From: Bdellovibrio bacteriovorus
Lineage (GTDB): Bacteria; Bdellovibrionota; Bdellovibrionia; Bdellovibrionales; Bdellovibrionaceae
NCBI RefSeq assembly: GCF_001592735.1
Contig: NZ_LUKE01000006.1
Location: 312,625-376,624 of the forward strand
Direction: 5' to 3'
DNA: 64,000 nt
In this document: one piece after another, positions 15,841-23,984 of the stretch
How positions within the stretch are numbered: position 1 is the first letter of the stretch
Layout: each line of letters opens with the position of its first letter
Notes under the pieces: generated by a model
What the model saw: only the letters and a program-made list of their open reading frames with translations
Database searches by the model: none
What the model was told of the DNA's origin: nothing
Position numbers and translations under genes: made by a program

Positions 15841-16175
15841 AGATTGCTCCTTGTTGTTTTGTGTTCGTGAATCGAACCCTAGGGCAAGGTTGCAACCCCG
15901 GGACCAGGCCAAAAGCCCCCATAAATGCGTTTAATTGGATTTGGTGTCCGATGGGCGTCTTGGTTCTTAGAATCCGGACGGATCCGTGGGGGGTAGGAAC
16001 ATCGGCCACTCGCAATGCCTTGTGTCCAAAAATTTAAGAAAACTTACGAAAAGTGAAATCCCCAGAGAATCAGTGGATTAAATGCCTTTTTAAAGGGCAT
16101 ATAGTCGCGAATAACGCATGACAGACAATTTAAGATTCTTGACCCATTCCTGACCTAAACAATACAACGTTCGGG
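15841..16175. promoter_or_regulatory. Divergent promoter region between MNIO operon and TPR/winged-helix regulator
   Basis: 335 nt without a gene. Toward the regulator there is TTGACC (16139-16144), 17 nt, ATACAA (16162-16167), whose start point would fall almost at the ATG (16176), suggesting a leaderless or very short-leader mRNA. Other marks are CCCTAGGG and ACGGATCCGT palindromes (near 15878 and 15977) and the hairpin ATGCC...GGCAT at about 16083-16101. No certain -10/-35 pair for the operon was recognised. Confidence 0.45.
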
Positions 16176-17285
16176 ATGAAAGAAACCGTCACACTTCTTT
16201 TAAATATTGCTCGCAAATCCTATCTGGGTGCTGATTTCAGGCAGGCCATCAGTTATGCCTCAGAAGCGAAATCTTCGGCGCAAGGTCGGGATTGGTTAGA
16301 AGCTCAAAAATATCTCTTGGGTTGCTACGGTGAACTGTTAGAAAAATCAGCGGTGCAGTCGATTCAGGATGAGCTGCGCGATTTCTCTCGAAGCTGCGAT
16401 AATACGCTGAAGTCGTGCGCGCATTATCTTTTAGCTCAATCGTTTGCTATTCAAGGCCAGTGGCCCAAGGTGAAAGGAAATATTGAGATCGCTTTAGAAG
16501 CGGCCCTAGCTCAGGGAGATTTTGATGACATTTCTTATGCCATTTTCGGCGCGGCACGGATTGATGCAAACCTGGGACAATACCAAAAAGCCCTGGAAGG
16601 TTTAAGCAAATTAGAATCGATTCTGAATGCGCGTCCTCGTCCCGACATCCAGATTTCGCTAGAGATTCTTAAAAGTTATATCTACAAAAAATTAGGGCAG
16701 TTTGATGTGGCAGCAAGAATTGCTTGGCGGGCCTACGAGTTTGCTAAGGTCGAAGGATTTCATGTGCACATTCCGATTATTTTGGTCTCACTTGCAACCC
16801 TTGAGTTTGATCGTAAGAATTTTAACGAAGTACGCGTGTATCTTTCGTTAGCTGAAAAAGGTGTTTTGGCCGAAAAGCAGCCAGCTTTATTCAACTATCT
16901 TCAAGCAGAAAAACTCCGTTTGGATAAAGTTCTGCCCGTATCAGAATTTGATTTGATCGTGGACACCCATGCACGAGTTATTCAAGAGAAAGAAAAAGGA
17001 TTGATTGATTTTCGCAATCAGCACACTTTGTTGGACCTCGCTTTATTGTTTTTAAGAAATCCCCAAAAGTCTTTTGATAAGAGTGAACTTTTGTCGCAGG
17101 TATGGGGACGTAGTTATGCGCCGGGATCCGACGACAATTTAGTTTATGTGACCATCAAACGATTGCGTTCCATGATTGAGCCTGATCCCGAAAATCCAAA
17201 GTATATTTTAAGAACGCGCCATGGATACTATTTTGATAACAGGCATAGACTGCATTTTAAAAATGAGGAGCAAGCCGCGGTATGA
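16176..17285 (+). CDS. TPR-containing transcription regulator with OmpR-type winged helix
   Basis: 369 residues. Residues ~1-265 are helical TPR-like repeats (QAISYASEAKSSAQ, YQKALEGLSKLESIL, KLGQFDVAARIAWRAYEFA). Residues ~275-360 form an OmpR/PhoB winged-helix DNA-binding domain: LLDLALLFLRNPQKSFDKSELLSQVWG, NLVYVTIKRLRSMIEPDP and the wing ILRTRHGYYF. There is no receiver domain, so it probably senses through the TPR part (protein or peptide binding), in a domain order opposite to SARP-type regulators. It is transcribed divergently from the MNIO operon, which makes it the best candidate regulator of that operon. It overlaps the small secreted-protein gene by 4 nt. Start context lacks a good Shine-Dalgarno. 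Confidence 0.85.
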   Translation: MKETVTLLLNIARKSYLGADFRQAISYASEAKSSAQGRDWLEAQKYLLGCYGELLEKSAVQSIQDELRDFSRSCDNTLKSCAHYLLAQSFAIQGQWPKVKGNIEIALEAALAQGDFDDISYAIFGAARIDANLGQYQKALEGLSKLESILNARPRPDIQISLEILKSYIYKKLGQFDVAARIAWRAYEFAKVEGFHVHIPIILVSLATLEFDRKNFNEVRVYLSLAEKGVLAEKQPALFNYLQAEKLRLDKVLPVSEFDLIVDTHARVIQEKEKGLIDFRNQHTLLDLALLFLRNPQKSFDKSELLSQVWGRSYAPGSDDNLVYVTIKRLRSMIEPDPENPKYILRTRHGYYFDNRHRLHFKNEEQAAV

Positions 17286-17719
17286 AGCATCTAGCAGCAT
17301 TAGTACTTTTATTTTATTCATTAGGCAGTTTTGCAAACTCTGAAGTTCTAAGAGATCCGGATAATCCAATCACTCCCTGGCCTCTAGAAATTGGTCGTCA
17401 GGTCATTGACGTGAACTCTTTTGGCGGAACTTGGTTTGGCGCAAGTGGTGACGAAGACCCCTGGATTCTCACGATCACACCATGGCAAGAGGGGCGTGCG
17501 TATCATTGGGAGTTGTTCTTGCGATCTTCGCCCTCTTTGCGCAGCGAAGGTATTGTGTATCTTAAAGATCAATACGTGATCGGGCTGATCCAAGCCCCGT
17601 TTGTACAGCAAGAATTTATTGTGATGTATTTGTCTGAAGGAAGGCTGCATTTAAAACTGGGCGGGCGAAGTGCACCGCGGGTTGAGGTTTTGTTTGTCCG
17701 GAAATCGAACGAAATTTAG
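17282..17719 (+). CDS. Small secreted protein coupled to the TPR regulator
   Basis: 145 residues, ATG overlapping the regulator stop by 4 nt. A signal peptide (MKHLAALVLLFYSLGSFA) precedes a ~125-residue beta-rich, Trp/aromatic-rich domain (FGGTWFGASGDEDPWILTITPW, YHWELFLRSSP, LKDQYVIGLIQAPF). The pattern recalls a lipocalin-like small beta barrel, but I assign no family. No Cys is present. Because it is translationally coupled to a cytoplasmic regulator yet exported, it may be the periplasmic part of the same pathway, for example a binding protein for the modified peptide. That is inference only. Transcription probably ends in the inverted repeats at 17742-17815. Confidence 0.75.
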   Translation: MKHLAALVLLFYSLGSFANSEVLRDPDNPITPWPLEIGRQVIDVNSFGGTWFGASGDEDPWILTITPWQEGRAYHWELFLRSSPSLRSEGIVYLKDQYVIGLIQAPFVQQEFIVMYLSEGRLHLKLGGRSAPRVEVLFVRKSNEI

Positions 17720-17741
17720 CCCTGAAATTTCGCGGCGCAGA

Positions 17742-17776
17742 ACCGCATCGGTTCTGCAGTGCGAAACCGATGCGGT
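17742..17776. repeat. Long inverted repeat between convergent genes
   Basis: Twelve-bp arms ACCGCATCGGTT (17742-17753) and AACCGATGCGGT (17765-17776) separated by 11 nt. A competing hairpin CAGAACC/GGTTCTG overlaps the left arm. It probably helps end the 16176-17719 transcript, though no T-run follows directly. Confidence 0.6.
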
Positions 17777-17784
17777 GGTAAGGC

Positions 17785-17815
17785 AAAAAAAAAGGCCGAC
17801 ATTGCTGTCGGCCTT
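17785..17815 (-). terminator. putA terminator
   Basis: Perfect 9-bp stem AAGGCCGAC / GTCGGCCTT (17792-17800 with 17807-17815), 6-nt loop. On the minus strand it is followed by a run of nine T, a textbook terminator 25 nt after the putA stop. It may also stop the convergent plus-strand transcript. Confidence 0.92.
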
Positions 17816-17839
17816 GTAAAACTGAACCTATTTTTTAAA

Positions 17840-20788
17840 CTACTCCTCAAGCGGCGCAAAACCACGACGAAGAGTATTTTCAGTGACAGCCACTGGCTCC
17901 ATATATTGTTTCAAATAATCGGGCCCGCCGGTTTTTGAACCCACACCTGACATTTTGTACCCACCAAATGGATGACGATCCACCATCGCACCGGTGATAC
18001 CGCGATTCACGTACAAGTTGCCGACTTCAAATTCATTTTTTACACGCGCGATGTTCGCTGGACTGCGAGAGAATAATCCGCCTGTTAAAGCGTACTCTGT
18101 CGAGTTTGCAATTTCTAAAGCTTGATCCAAGTTTTTCGCACGGATCACAGCCACCACCGGTCCGAAGACTTCTTGTTGTGCGAGTTTTGAATCGCCTGGA
18201 ACATCACCAAAAATAGTCGGCGGAGCAAAGAAGCCTCCTGCTGGAACGGAAGCTTTGAAAAGAAGCTTATGCGATTTTTCCGCATCCGCGATCATTCCTA
18301 AGATCCTGTCATAAGCTTCTTTGTCGACCACCGGTCCCATGTAAGCTTTAGGGTTGTCCGCTGGTAAGATGTCGATAGATTTTGCGGCTTCCACCAAACG
18401 GTCGACGAAACGATCGTAAACTTCATCTAAAACAATCACGCGGCTGGCCGCTGAACATTTTTGACCACTGAATCCAAACGCTGAATAAAGAACCCCGTCC
18501 ACCGCTTCGTCAAGATCGGCATCGTTATCGATAATGACCGCATTTTTGCCACCCATTTCGATGATGCACCGTTTGACATGGGATTGACCCGGCTGCACGT
18601 AAGACGCGCGATTCAGAATATGCAAACCAACCGCTTTTGATCCGGTGAACGCAATCGTCGTCGTGAATTTGTGATTCACGATGTATTCGCCCACTTCCTC
18701 ACCAAAACCCGGTAAGAAGTTGATGACTCCTGCGGGGAATCCGGCCTCTTGGATCATTTTCATTAAACCCCAAGCAACCACGGAAGATTGTTCGGCAGGT
18801 TTCATGACGACAGTGTTTCCCGTCACGGCGGCGGCGGTCACCATGCCGGCAAGAATCGCTAACGGGAAGTTCCACGGAGCAATCACCGCGGTCACCCCAC
18901 GCGATTTGTAAATGTACTGAGACACTTCACCCGGGGTAAACCCGGCACGCAATGGCTTTTGCAACTCGCGCATATGGCGAGCATAGTAACGGCAGAAGTC
19001 GATGGCTTCACCGATATCGCCATCCGCTTCATTCCAAGGTTTGCCGACTTCAAAAACTTGCGTCGCGATCAGTTTGTAACGATCCCGAGTCATAATATCG
19101 GCAAGCTTATCGACAAGCTCTGCACGTTTCTCAGCCGAAACATTTTTCCAGGTTTTGTACGCCGTTTGGGCGGCTTGCATGGCTTGTTCTGCTTGATCGA
19201 TATTTGCCATGTGAATTTCGCCGACCACTTGTGATTCGTTTGAAGGATTCACACGATCAAAAATCTTTTCGCTGCGAACTTCTTTATTGTTGATCATCAA
19301 TGGCACTTGAATGGGGAACGTGGCCTTAACCTCTGCCAATGCTTTTGTCATATTCGCTCGCACGGAAGGCACGGCGAAATCTAACAATGGCTCATTGTAA
19401 AAGCGGTGGGCTTTTTTATAACGATCAGGACTGCTGTGGGCTAAGTTCTGTGCTGGATCTTTTAAAAGCTCTGCGGTGGTTTTGCCATCGGCAAATTTTC
19501 CGCGCAACCAAGATTCGTTCGAAGTGTTTTCTAAAAGACGGCGAACAAGGTACGCCATGCCGGGGATCAATTCACCGACCGGAGCATATTCACGCAGACG
19601 ATAACCCATATCCACGATGGCCTTTTTAATCGGTTCAGCCATGCCGTAAAGCATTTGGAATTCCAAAGCCTCTTTGGGGATATTTAATTTTTCAGCGTAC
19701 ACCATACAAGCGGCCAGCGTGCGCACGTTGTGCGACGCAAACGCCGGGCGGATGAACTTGATATTTTCTAACAAGTACTTCGCACAAGTTTCATAATTGG
19801 CGTCCGATTCCATTTTGTTGGTGTAAACCGGAATCGCCCAACCACGTTGTTCAGCCTCAATCGTTTCCGAATCCCAGTAGGCACCTTTAACAAGTCGAAT
19901 CCAAAATGGTGTGCCACGTTTTTTTGCAAACTCTGTCAAATTTTTGATGTCATCAAACGAGTCGCGCAAGTAAGCCTGAATCACCAAACCAAAGAATTTA
20001 TAATTTTTAAATTCAGGCTCGTTGATAAGCTCGGTGAAAACTTCGACCGTCATGTGTTTGACAGCGTAATGTTCCATATCCAGATTGACGAAAACGCCTT
20101 TATCCATTCCCAATTTAAAAATCGGGCGCAGACGGTCTTTGACGATTTTTTTAGACTCTTCCCACGCCAAGTCTTTAATTTGCGAGTAAAGTGCCGTCAT
20201 TTTCACCGACACGTTCACTTTCGGCAATGAACCCTCGTGATCGCGTTCGATTTGAGGAATTTCATCCCAGCTTTGGGCGTCTTTGGCGAGCCAGTTCACT
20301 AGCTCGATGTATTTGTTAGAATAATCTTGGGCTTCTTTTTCAGACAATGTCGCTTCGCCTAAGATGTCCACAGTGAAAGTCATTTTATTTTTGCGGGCTT
20401 TTTTTAATACCGGCAAAGCTTCATCGGGGCTTTCACCCGTGATAAACATTTTTGCCATCCCCATCACGTTTTTCTTAATCGCGCCCGCCATCAAACCGGG
20501 AGCCAAAGATCCTAAACCAAGGCCGACGTTAAAAACCGGTGGCAAGGAACCACCGTCTTCAGCGAAGTATTCTTTTAAGTGACGGGAAACTTCATCGCCC
20601 GAATTAATCGAAGGCAAGACGTCGACAAAACGAAACATATTGGTTTTGAATTTTTCATTTTTCATACTCCATTCCATGATGGAGCCGTACCAGAAGTCTT
20701 TAGAAAAAATGGATGCCTTCGATTGGCTCTCCATGCGTTTAAGAATTTCTTCACCGCGCGCGATAATTTGCGACTGAATGTCGTTCAT
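17840..20788 (-). CDS. putA: Bifunctional proline dehydrogenase / delta-1-pyrroline-5-carboxylate dehydrogenase
   Basis: 982 residues. It oxidises proline to glutamate in two steps, passing electrons first to FAD/quinone and then to NAD+. The N-terminal half is the proline dehydrogenase barrel (VNVSVKMTAL, FFGLVIQAYLRDS, WIRLVKGAYWDSE, FASHNVRT, FQMLYGMAE, YLVRRLLENTSNESW). The C-terminal half is an aldehyde dehydrogenase (TAVIAPWNFPLAI, IIEMGGKNAVI with the catalytic Glu, GFSGQKCSAASR with the catalytic Cys, FGGYKMSG). It lacks the ribbon-helix-helix DNA-binding domain of E. coli PutA and so is the short, non-regulatory type. Amino-acid catabolism would fit a predator feeding on prey protein. 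It is a single-gene unit with its own terminator. Confidence 0.97.
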   Translation of the reverse strand: MNDIQSQIIARGEEILKRMESQSKASIFSKDFWYGSIMEWSMKNEKFKTNMFRFVDVLPSINSGDEVSRHLKEYFAEDGGSLPPVFNVGLGLGSLAPGLMAGAIKKNVMGMAKMFITGESPDEALPVLKKARKNKMTFTVDILGEATLSEKEAQDYSNKYIELVNWLAKDAQSWDEIPQIERDHEGSLPKVNVSVKMTALYSQIKDLAWEESKKIVKDRLRPIFKLGMDKGVFVNLDMEHYAVKHMTVEVFTELINEPEFKNYKFFGLVIQAYLRDSFDDIKNLTEFAKKRGTPFWIRLVKGAYWDSETIEAEQRGWAIPVYTNKMESDANYETCAKYLLENIKFIRPAFASHNVRTLAACMVYAEKLNIPKEALEFQMLYGMAEPIKKAIVDMGYRLREYAPVGELIPGMAYLVRRLLENTSNESWLRGKFADGKTTAELLKDPAQNLAHSSPDRYKKAHRFYNEPLLDFAVPSVRANMTKALAEVKATFPIQVPLMINNKEVRSEKIFDRVNPSNESQVVGEIHMANIDQAEQAMQAAQTAYKTWKNVSAEKRAELVDKLADIMTRDRYKLIATQVFEVGKPWNEADGDIGEAIDFCRYYARHMRELQKPLRAGFTPGEVSQYIYKSRGVTAVIAPWNFPLAILAGMVTAAAVTGNTVVMKPAEQSSVVAWGLMKMIQEAGFPAGVINFLPGFGEEVGEYIVNHKFTTTIAFTGSKAVGLHILNRASYVQPGQSHVKRCIIEMGGKNAVIIDNDADLDEAVDGVLYSAFGFSGQKCSAASRVIVLDEVYDRFVDRLVEAAKSIDILPADNPKAYMGPVVDKEAYDRILGMIADAEKSHKLLFKASVPAGGFFAPPTIFGDVPGDSKLAQQEVFGPVVAVIRAKNLDQALEIANSTEYALTGGLFSRSPANIARVKNEFEVGNLYVNRGITGAMVDRHPFGGYKMSGVGSKTGGPDYLKQYMEPVAVTENTLRRGFAPLEE

Positions 20789-20902
20789 ACATACCTCAAA
20801 ATCGTGAGGGCCGCATATTCCCTCTGGGTGAGTAAAAACTCAAGGGATTTTGAGAGGAGGAAAATAGAGGATTTGCCGCGCCATAACGCACGGCAGCCTT
20901 TA

Positions 20903-20920
20903 GCCGGGAACACGCCCGGC
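20903..20920. repeat. GC-rich hairpin upstream of putA
   Basis: Perfect 6-bp stem GCCGGG / CCCGGC with 6-nt loop, in the 150-nt gap between the small secreted-protein gene and putA. It resembles the inner part of the REP-like repeats near dnaK but lacks their GGCTTACCG end, so I do not count it as a copy. It could be a terminator for the upstream minus-strand gene, though without a T-run. Confidence 0.4.
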
Positions 20921-20940
20921 CTCATGAATTTTCCAGTTGC

Positions 20941-21195
20941 TTAATTTACGAAACGGCAGCCGGTCGCTTTCACCTCGCCATTCCAATTTTTATCAAGAAT
21001 GACGGCATCCGCCCGACGTTTACAGGTCTTTTCGCCACGAGCTTCGTAATTGCTTCGGTCCGCGTCGAAGCGAATGATATCCACCCACTCCCAGTACGCG
21101 GGTCTGCCCGCAAGGTAATAGCAGTAGCACTCCACCGTTGTTGCTTGGGCGAAAACGGGGCTTAAAAATAGAAAAGATGCTAAAAATAGTTTCAT
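20941..21195 (-). CDS. Small Cys-containing secreted protein
   Basis: 84 residues. ATG 21195 is preceded by AAAGGAGTCATA, a strong ribosome-binding site; the longer frame upstream overlaps the hydrolase gene and lacks one. Signal peptide MKLFLASFLFLSPVFAQA is followed by ~66 residues with four Cys (VECYCYYLAG, KTCKRRA, ATGCRF), enough for two disulfide bonds in the periplasm, and several Trp/Tyr. A compact disulfide-stabilised secreted protein is likely; no family is recognised. It lies between the FAH-family hydrolase gene and putA on the same strand but is separated by gaps of 65 and 152 nt. Confidence 0.75.
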   Translation of the reverse strand: MKLFLASFLFLSPVFAQATTVECYCYYLAGRPAYWEWVDIIRFDADRSNYEARGEKTCKRRADAVILDKNWNGEVKATGCRFVN

Positions 21196-21260
21196 TATGA
21201 CTCCTTTTTTTATTTCGCCCAGCTTTTGCAATGGGCGTGCCGTAAAAAAAGGGTGCGTTT

Positions 21261-21845
21261 TCAAACCGCGGTCCAACGGTGATGGGTTTTGCCTTTGATT
21301 TCGGCTTCCAGAATGTCACCGGATTTAAATGAGGCCACTCCCGCAGGAGTGCCGGTTAATAATAAATCACCGGGTTGGACGGGGAAGTGCTTAAGAACGA
21401 AATCGATCAAAATTTCTAAAGAAAAAATCATCTGCGAGGTCAAACCTTTCTGACGAAGCTCTCCATTCACTTTTAAGGAAATTTCCAGGTTTTTGAGTTC
21501 TTCCAGGTTCTGCACCGGAAAAAAATCCCCTAACGGACAAGAGCCCTTAAAACTTTTTGCCAACGTCCACGGATGGCCTTTGCTTTTAAGCTCGTTTTGC
21601 TTATCGCGATCCGTAAGATCTAAAGCGATGGCTGCAGAATCAATTTTTAAATCCGCGCCGAAGCGCAAAGCAAGCTCCACTTCATGATGAATATGGGGTT
21701 GCCATGACGGCATTTGAATTGTGTGGCCCCAAGTAGCGGTGCTGCCAGCTTTTAAAAAGATCATAGGTTCCTTGGGAACGGCGTTTCCCAATTCTTTAGC
21801 ATGATCGGCATAGTTGCGGCCCACGGCCCAGATATTTTGAATCAT
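21261..21845 (-). CDS. Fumarylacetoacetate hydrolase family protein
   Basis: 194 residues, the short FAH type (like YcgM or fumarylpyruvate hydrolase) that hydrolyses or decarboxylates acylpyruvates using a Mg2+ ion. Motifs: WAVGRNYADHAKELGN at the N-terminus, PMIFLKAGST, HHEVELALRFG with metal-binding Glu residues, and LLTGTPAGVASFKSGD near the C-terminus. The lid region differs among members, so the exact substrate (fumarylpyruvate, oxaloacetate or another acylpyruvate) cannot be told. It overlaps the SixA-like gene by 4 nt, but the link is probably just operon packing. No aromatic-degradation genes are nearby. Confidence 0.88.
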   Translation of the reverse strand: MIQNIWAVGRNYADHAKELGNAVPKEPMIFLKAGSTATWGHTIQMPSWQPHIHHEVELALRFGADLKIDSAAIALDLTDRDKQNELKSKGHPWTLAKSFKGSCPLGDFFPVQNLEELKNLEISLKVNGELRQKGLTSQMIFSLEILIDFVLKHFPVQPGDLLLTGTPAGVASFKSGDILEAEIKGKTHHRWTAV

Positions 21846-22336
21846 AAAGAAATCCTTTTAAATTCGACAAACTCAAAAAGTCCCTCGGCGGTCACATTAA
21901 AGTGAATGTATTGGCATGGCCCCCAATGACTGAATTCCGACGTGTGAAGGTCTTTATCCGACGGGATCACGGCCATGGCTTCCACCACCCAATCATAATG
22001 GGTGCAAGCATAAATAACGGCATCCGATTTTTTGTCGGTCATAGTTTCAAGCAGGCGGTTGATGCGCATGCGAAACTGAGCTAAGTTTTCATCACTTTGT
22101 TGTTCGTAAAGCGCTTCTTGGCCTTGCAGCTCTAAGCCATAATGTTTGGAAAGCGGGCGGAAAGTACTTTGCGTGCGTTTTTTGGGGGAAACCCAAAGCT
22201 CTGTTGGCACGGCCATTTCGTTTTTAATCACCTTATCTAAAAGTTTTGAAGCTTGTGCGTGGCCCTCCGCAGTTAAATCAGGATCACCGGAAAAATCCAT
22301 CGCTTTTTGGGCATGTCTAAACAAATAGAGTTTCAT
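21842..22336 (-). CDS. SixA-like histidine phosphatase
   Basis: 164 residues of the histidine phosphatase superfamily. The N-terminal YLFRHAQKA holds the nucleophilic His (RHG is usual, RHA here), ELWVSPKKRTQST is the second phosphate pocket, and CTHYDWVVE holds the second catalytic His. SixA removes phosphate from phospho-His on HPt domains and on the PTS protein NPr. Size fits SixA (about 160), but the Gly-to-Ala change in the RHG motif and extra C-terminal length leave room for another small phosphatase. It precedes the FAH-family gene with a 4-nt overlap. It diverges from hslO, the start codons being about 100 nt apart. Confidence 0.8.
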   Translation of the reverse strand: MKLYLFRHAQKAMDFSGDPDLTAEGHAQASKLLDKVIKNEMAVPTELWVSPKKRTQSTFRPLSKHYGLELQGQEALYEQQSDENLAQFRMRINRLLETMTDKKSDAVIYACTHYDWVVEAMAVIPSDKDLHTSEFSHWGPCQYIHFNVTAEGLFEFVEFKRISL

Positions 22337-22433
22337 GGTTTTAGGGCTCGCTTCTGCTTGAAATTAGGGACGCGGTTTGTTACTTTGCCAATACTTTCGA
22401 AGGTTATTTTTCCATAGTCAGTTGGAGTTTGTC

Positions 22434-23333
22434 ATGAGTAAAGAACGGGTTCATCGTTTCGTATCAAAGGATTTCACGCTGAGAGTCGCGGCCGTAAATG
22501 CAACGGGAGTTGTTCAGCACATGCAAGGCCTGCAAGACACTTATCCTTTAGCGACCGTGGCTGTCGGACGAAGTATGGTGGGTGCGCTTTTAATGGCATC
22601 ACAACTTAAAGATGGTCAAATGGTGGGAATTTTGTTCCGTGGCAACGGCCCTTTGCGCAGTATCTATGCGGAAGCCTCTTTTGAAGGCCATGTGCGGGGC
22701 TACACGCCGGCGCCTCATTATCAGCCAGAAAATTACAACAACGGACTTAGTCTCCGTGAAGCTGTGGGCATTGGATTGCTGAATGTCACTCGTCACCAGC
22801 CTTTCCAAAAGCAACCTTTTCAGGGAACGGTTGAAATCGTCAGCGGTGAAATCGGCGAGGACATCGCTCATTATCTTCATCAATCCCATCAAATTCGCTC
22901 TCTAGTTTCTTTAGGGGTTTATCTAGACACCTACGGGAAAGTCCGTGCGGCGGGTGGCGTTTTGATCGAAGTCATGCCGGGTGTGGAAGAAACTTTGGTA
23001 GAAAAAATCCAAAAAAACTATGAAGATAAAAAACCAAATATTTCTAAGATGTTGATGGATGGGGCTGAGCCGATTGATTTGGTTCGTCCGTTTCTTGATG
23101 GGATTGAGTTTGAAGAAATCCCTCATGACCATAACATTGAATATCATTGCCCATGCACAAAAGATCGGGTGGTGCGCGCCCTGGAAACTTTGGGAGAGTC
23201 TGAACTTAAAGACATGATCGCTAAAAACGAACCCGCCGACGTGACTTGCCAGATCTGCGGCAAACCTTACAATGTTTCTGTCGCCGAAATCACTGAGATC
23301 CACGATAAGATTCATCGCGAGTCGCTGCACTAG
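22434..23333 (+). CDS. hslO: Redox-regulated chaperone Hsp33
   Basis: 299 residues. Hsp33 is a cytoplasmic holdase switched on by oxidation: four Cys bind Zn in the reduced state and form disulfides under oxidative or bleach stress. The Cys pairs are present: YHCPCTKDR (C-x-C) and VTCQICGKPY (C-x-x-C). Upstream regions fit too (VAVGRSMVGALLMASQLKDG, GNGPLRSIYAEA, VRGYTPAP). ATG 22434 is chosen because TTGGAG stands at the right distance and the protein begins like family members; the longer frame from 22377 has no support. Its 3' end abuts the 3' end of the DNA-repair operon. Confidence 0.96.
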   Translation: MSKERVHRFVSKDFTLRVAAVNATGVVQHMQGLQDTYPLATVAVGRSMVGALLMASQLKDGQMVGILFRGNGPLRSIYAEASFEGHVRGYTPAPHYQPENYNNGLSLREAVGIGLLNVTRHQPFQKQPFQGTVEIVSGEIGEDIAHYLHQSHQIRSLVSLGVYLDTYGKVRAAGGVLIEVMPGVEETLVEKIQKNYEDKKPNISKMLMDGAEPIDLVRPFLDGIEFEEIPHDHNIEYHCPCTKDRVVRALETLGESELKDMIAKNEPADVTCQICGKPYNVSVAEITEIHDKIHRESLH

Positions 23334-23336
23334 GAT

Positions 23337-23984
23337 TTATCGGGGTATTTCAAAAACTTCGTTTTCCCCCACGCCCCAAATGCGATCCGTTTTTTGGGGC
23401 TTTATTTTATAACCCCCCGTAAGTAGGCCAAACGAGGGGAGCGTCAGGCGCTCTTTTTCTAACCAAAAACACGGCAGATTCAAACGTAAAGGCCCTTGTT
23501 GTAAGTGAATGCGGGGATGGATATGGCCGCGAATTTCAAACAGGGAGCTTTTGTGTTGCTTGTGTCCGTGAGTAAAGACAAACGGACCCTGTTCTAAGTC
23601 TTCTTCGTGCAGATCGATTTTTAAAGTTTTTAAAAACTCCACCGACCCTCGTTCATGATTGCCGATTATAAGATGCCAATGAATATCTTCATGTTTTCTG
23701 AAAAAAGCCTGCAAGTCTTTTAAAAGCTCTGCGGACCAACTGCTTTTTTGATGAATCAGGTCTCCTAAAATATAAACTTGCCGAACGCTGTTCCCGTAAA
23801 TTAATTTTTCTAAGCGTTGAAATTCCAACAGATGATCTCCGGACGGAAGCGGGATGCCGGCGGCTTGAAAGCTTTCGGCTTTTCCTAAATGCACATCGGA
23901 CAAAATCAAAATTCCCAATCGTTCCCAAATCAGGGCCTTTTCTGAATGCAGCAAAAGGGACTCACCTAAAAGATCTAATTTCAT
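23337..23984 (-). CDS. pdeM: Ligase-associated metallophosphoesterase PdeM
   Basis: 215 residues. A calcineurin-like phosphoesterase with ILSDVHLGKAESF (D-x-H), YILGDLIHQK (GD), IIGNHERGS (GNH) and FVFTHGHKQH plus IRGHIHPR (late His ligands). In the ligase-associated DNA damage response set this protein is the PdeM endonuclease/phosphoesterase, thought to trim DNA ends before ligation. It is the last of four overlapping genes. I start it at ATG 23984, which overlaps the helicase stop codon (ATGA) like the other junctions; an in-frame ATG at 23999 is the alternative and would add MGKEQ. Confidence 0.88.
   Translation of the reverse strand: MKLDLLGESLLLHSEKALIWERLGILILSDVHLGKAESFQAAGIPLPSGDHLLEFQRLEKLIYGNSVRQVYILGDLIHQKSSWSAELLKDLQAFFRKHEDIHWHLIIGNHERGSVEFLKTLKIDLHEEDLEQGPFVFTHGHKQHKSSLFEIRGHIHPRIHLQQGPLRLNLPCFWLEKERLTLPSFGLLTGGYKIKPQKTDRIWGVGENEVFEIPR

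Noticed and set aside
17840..20788. Several plus-strand frames of 70-130 codons inside putA
   Set aside because: Antisense shadows of a clearly conserved gene, with no ribosome-binding sites or family features.
20903..20920. Fourth copy of the REP-like repeat
   Set aside because: The hairpin is similar in composition but lacks the GGCTTACCG and GCGAGCCGC ends.
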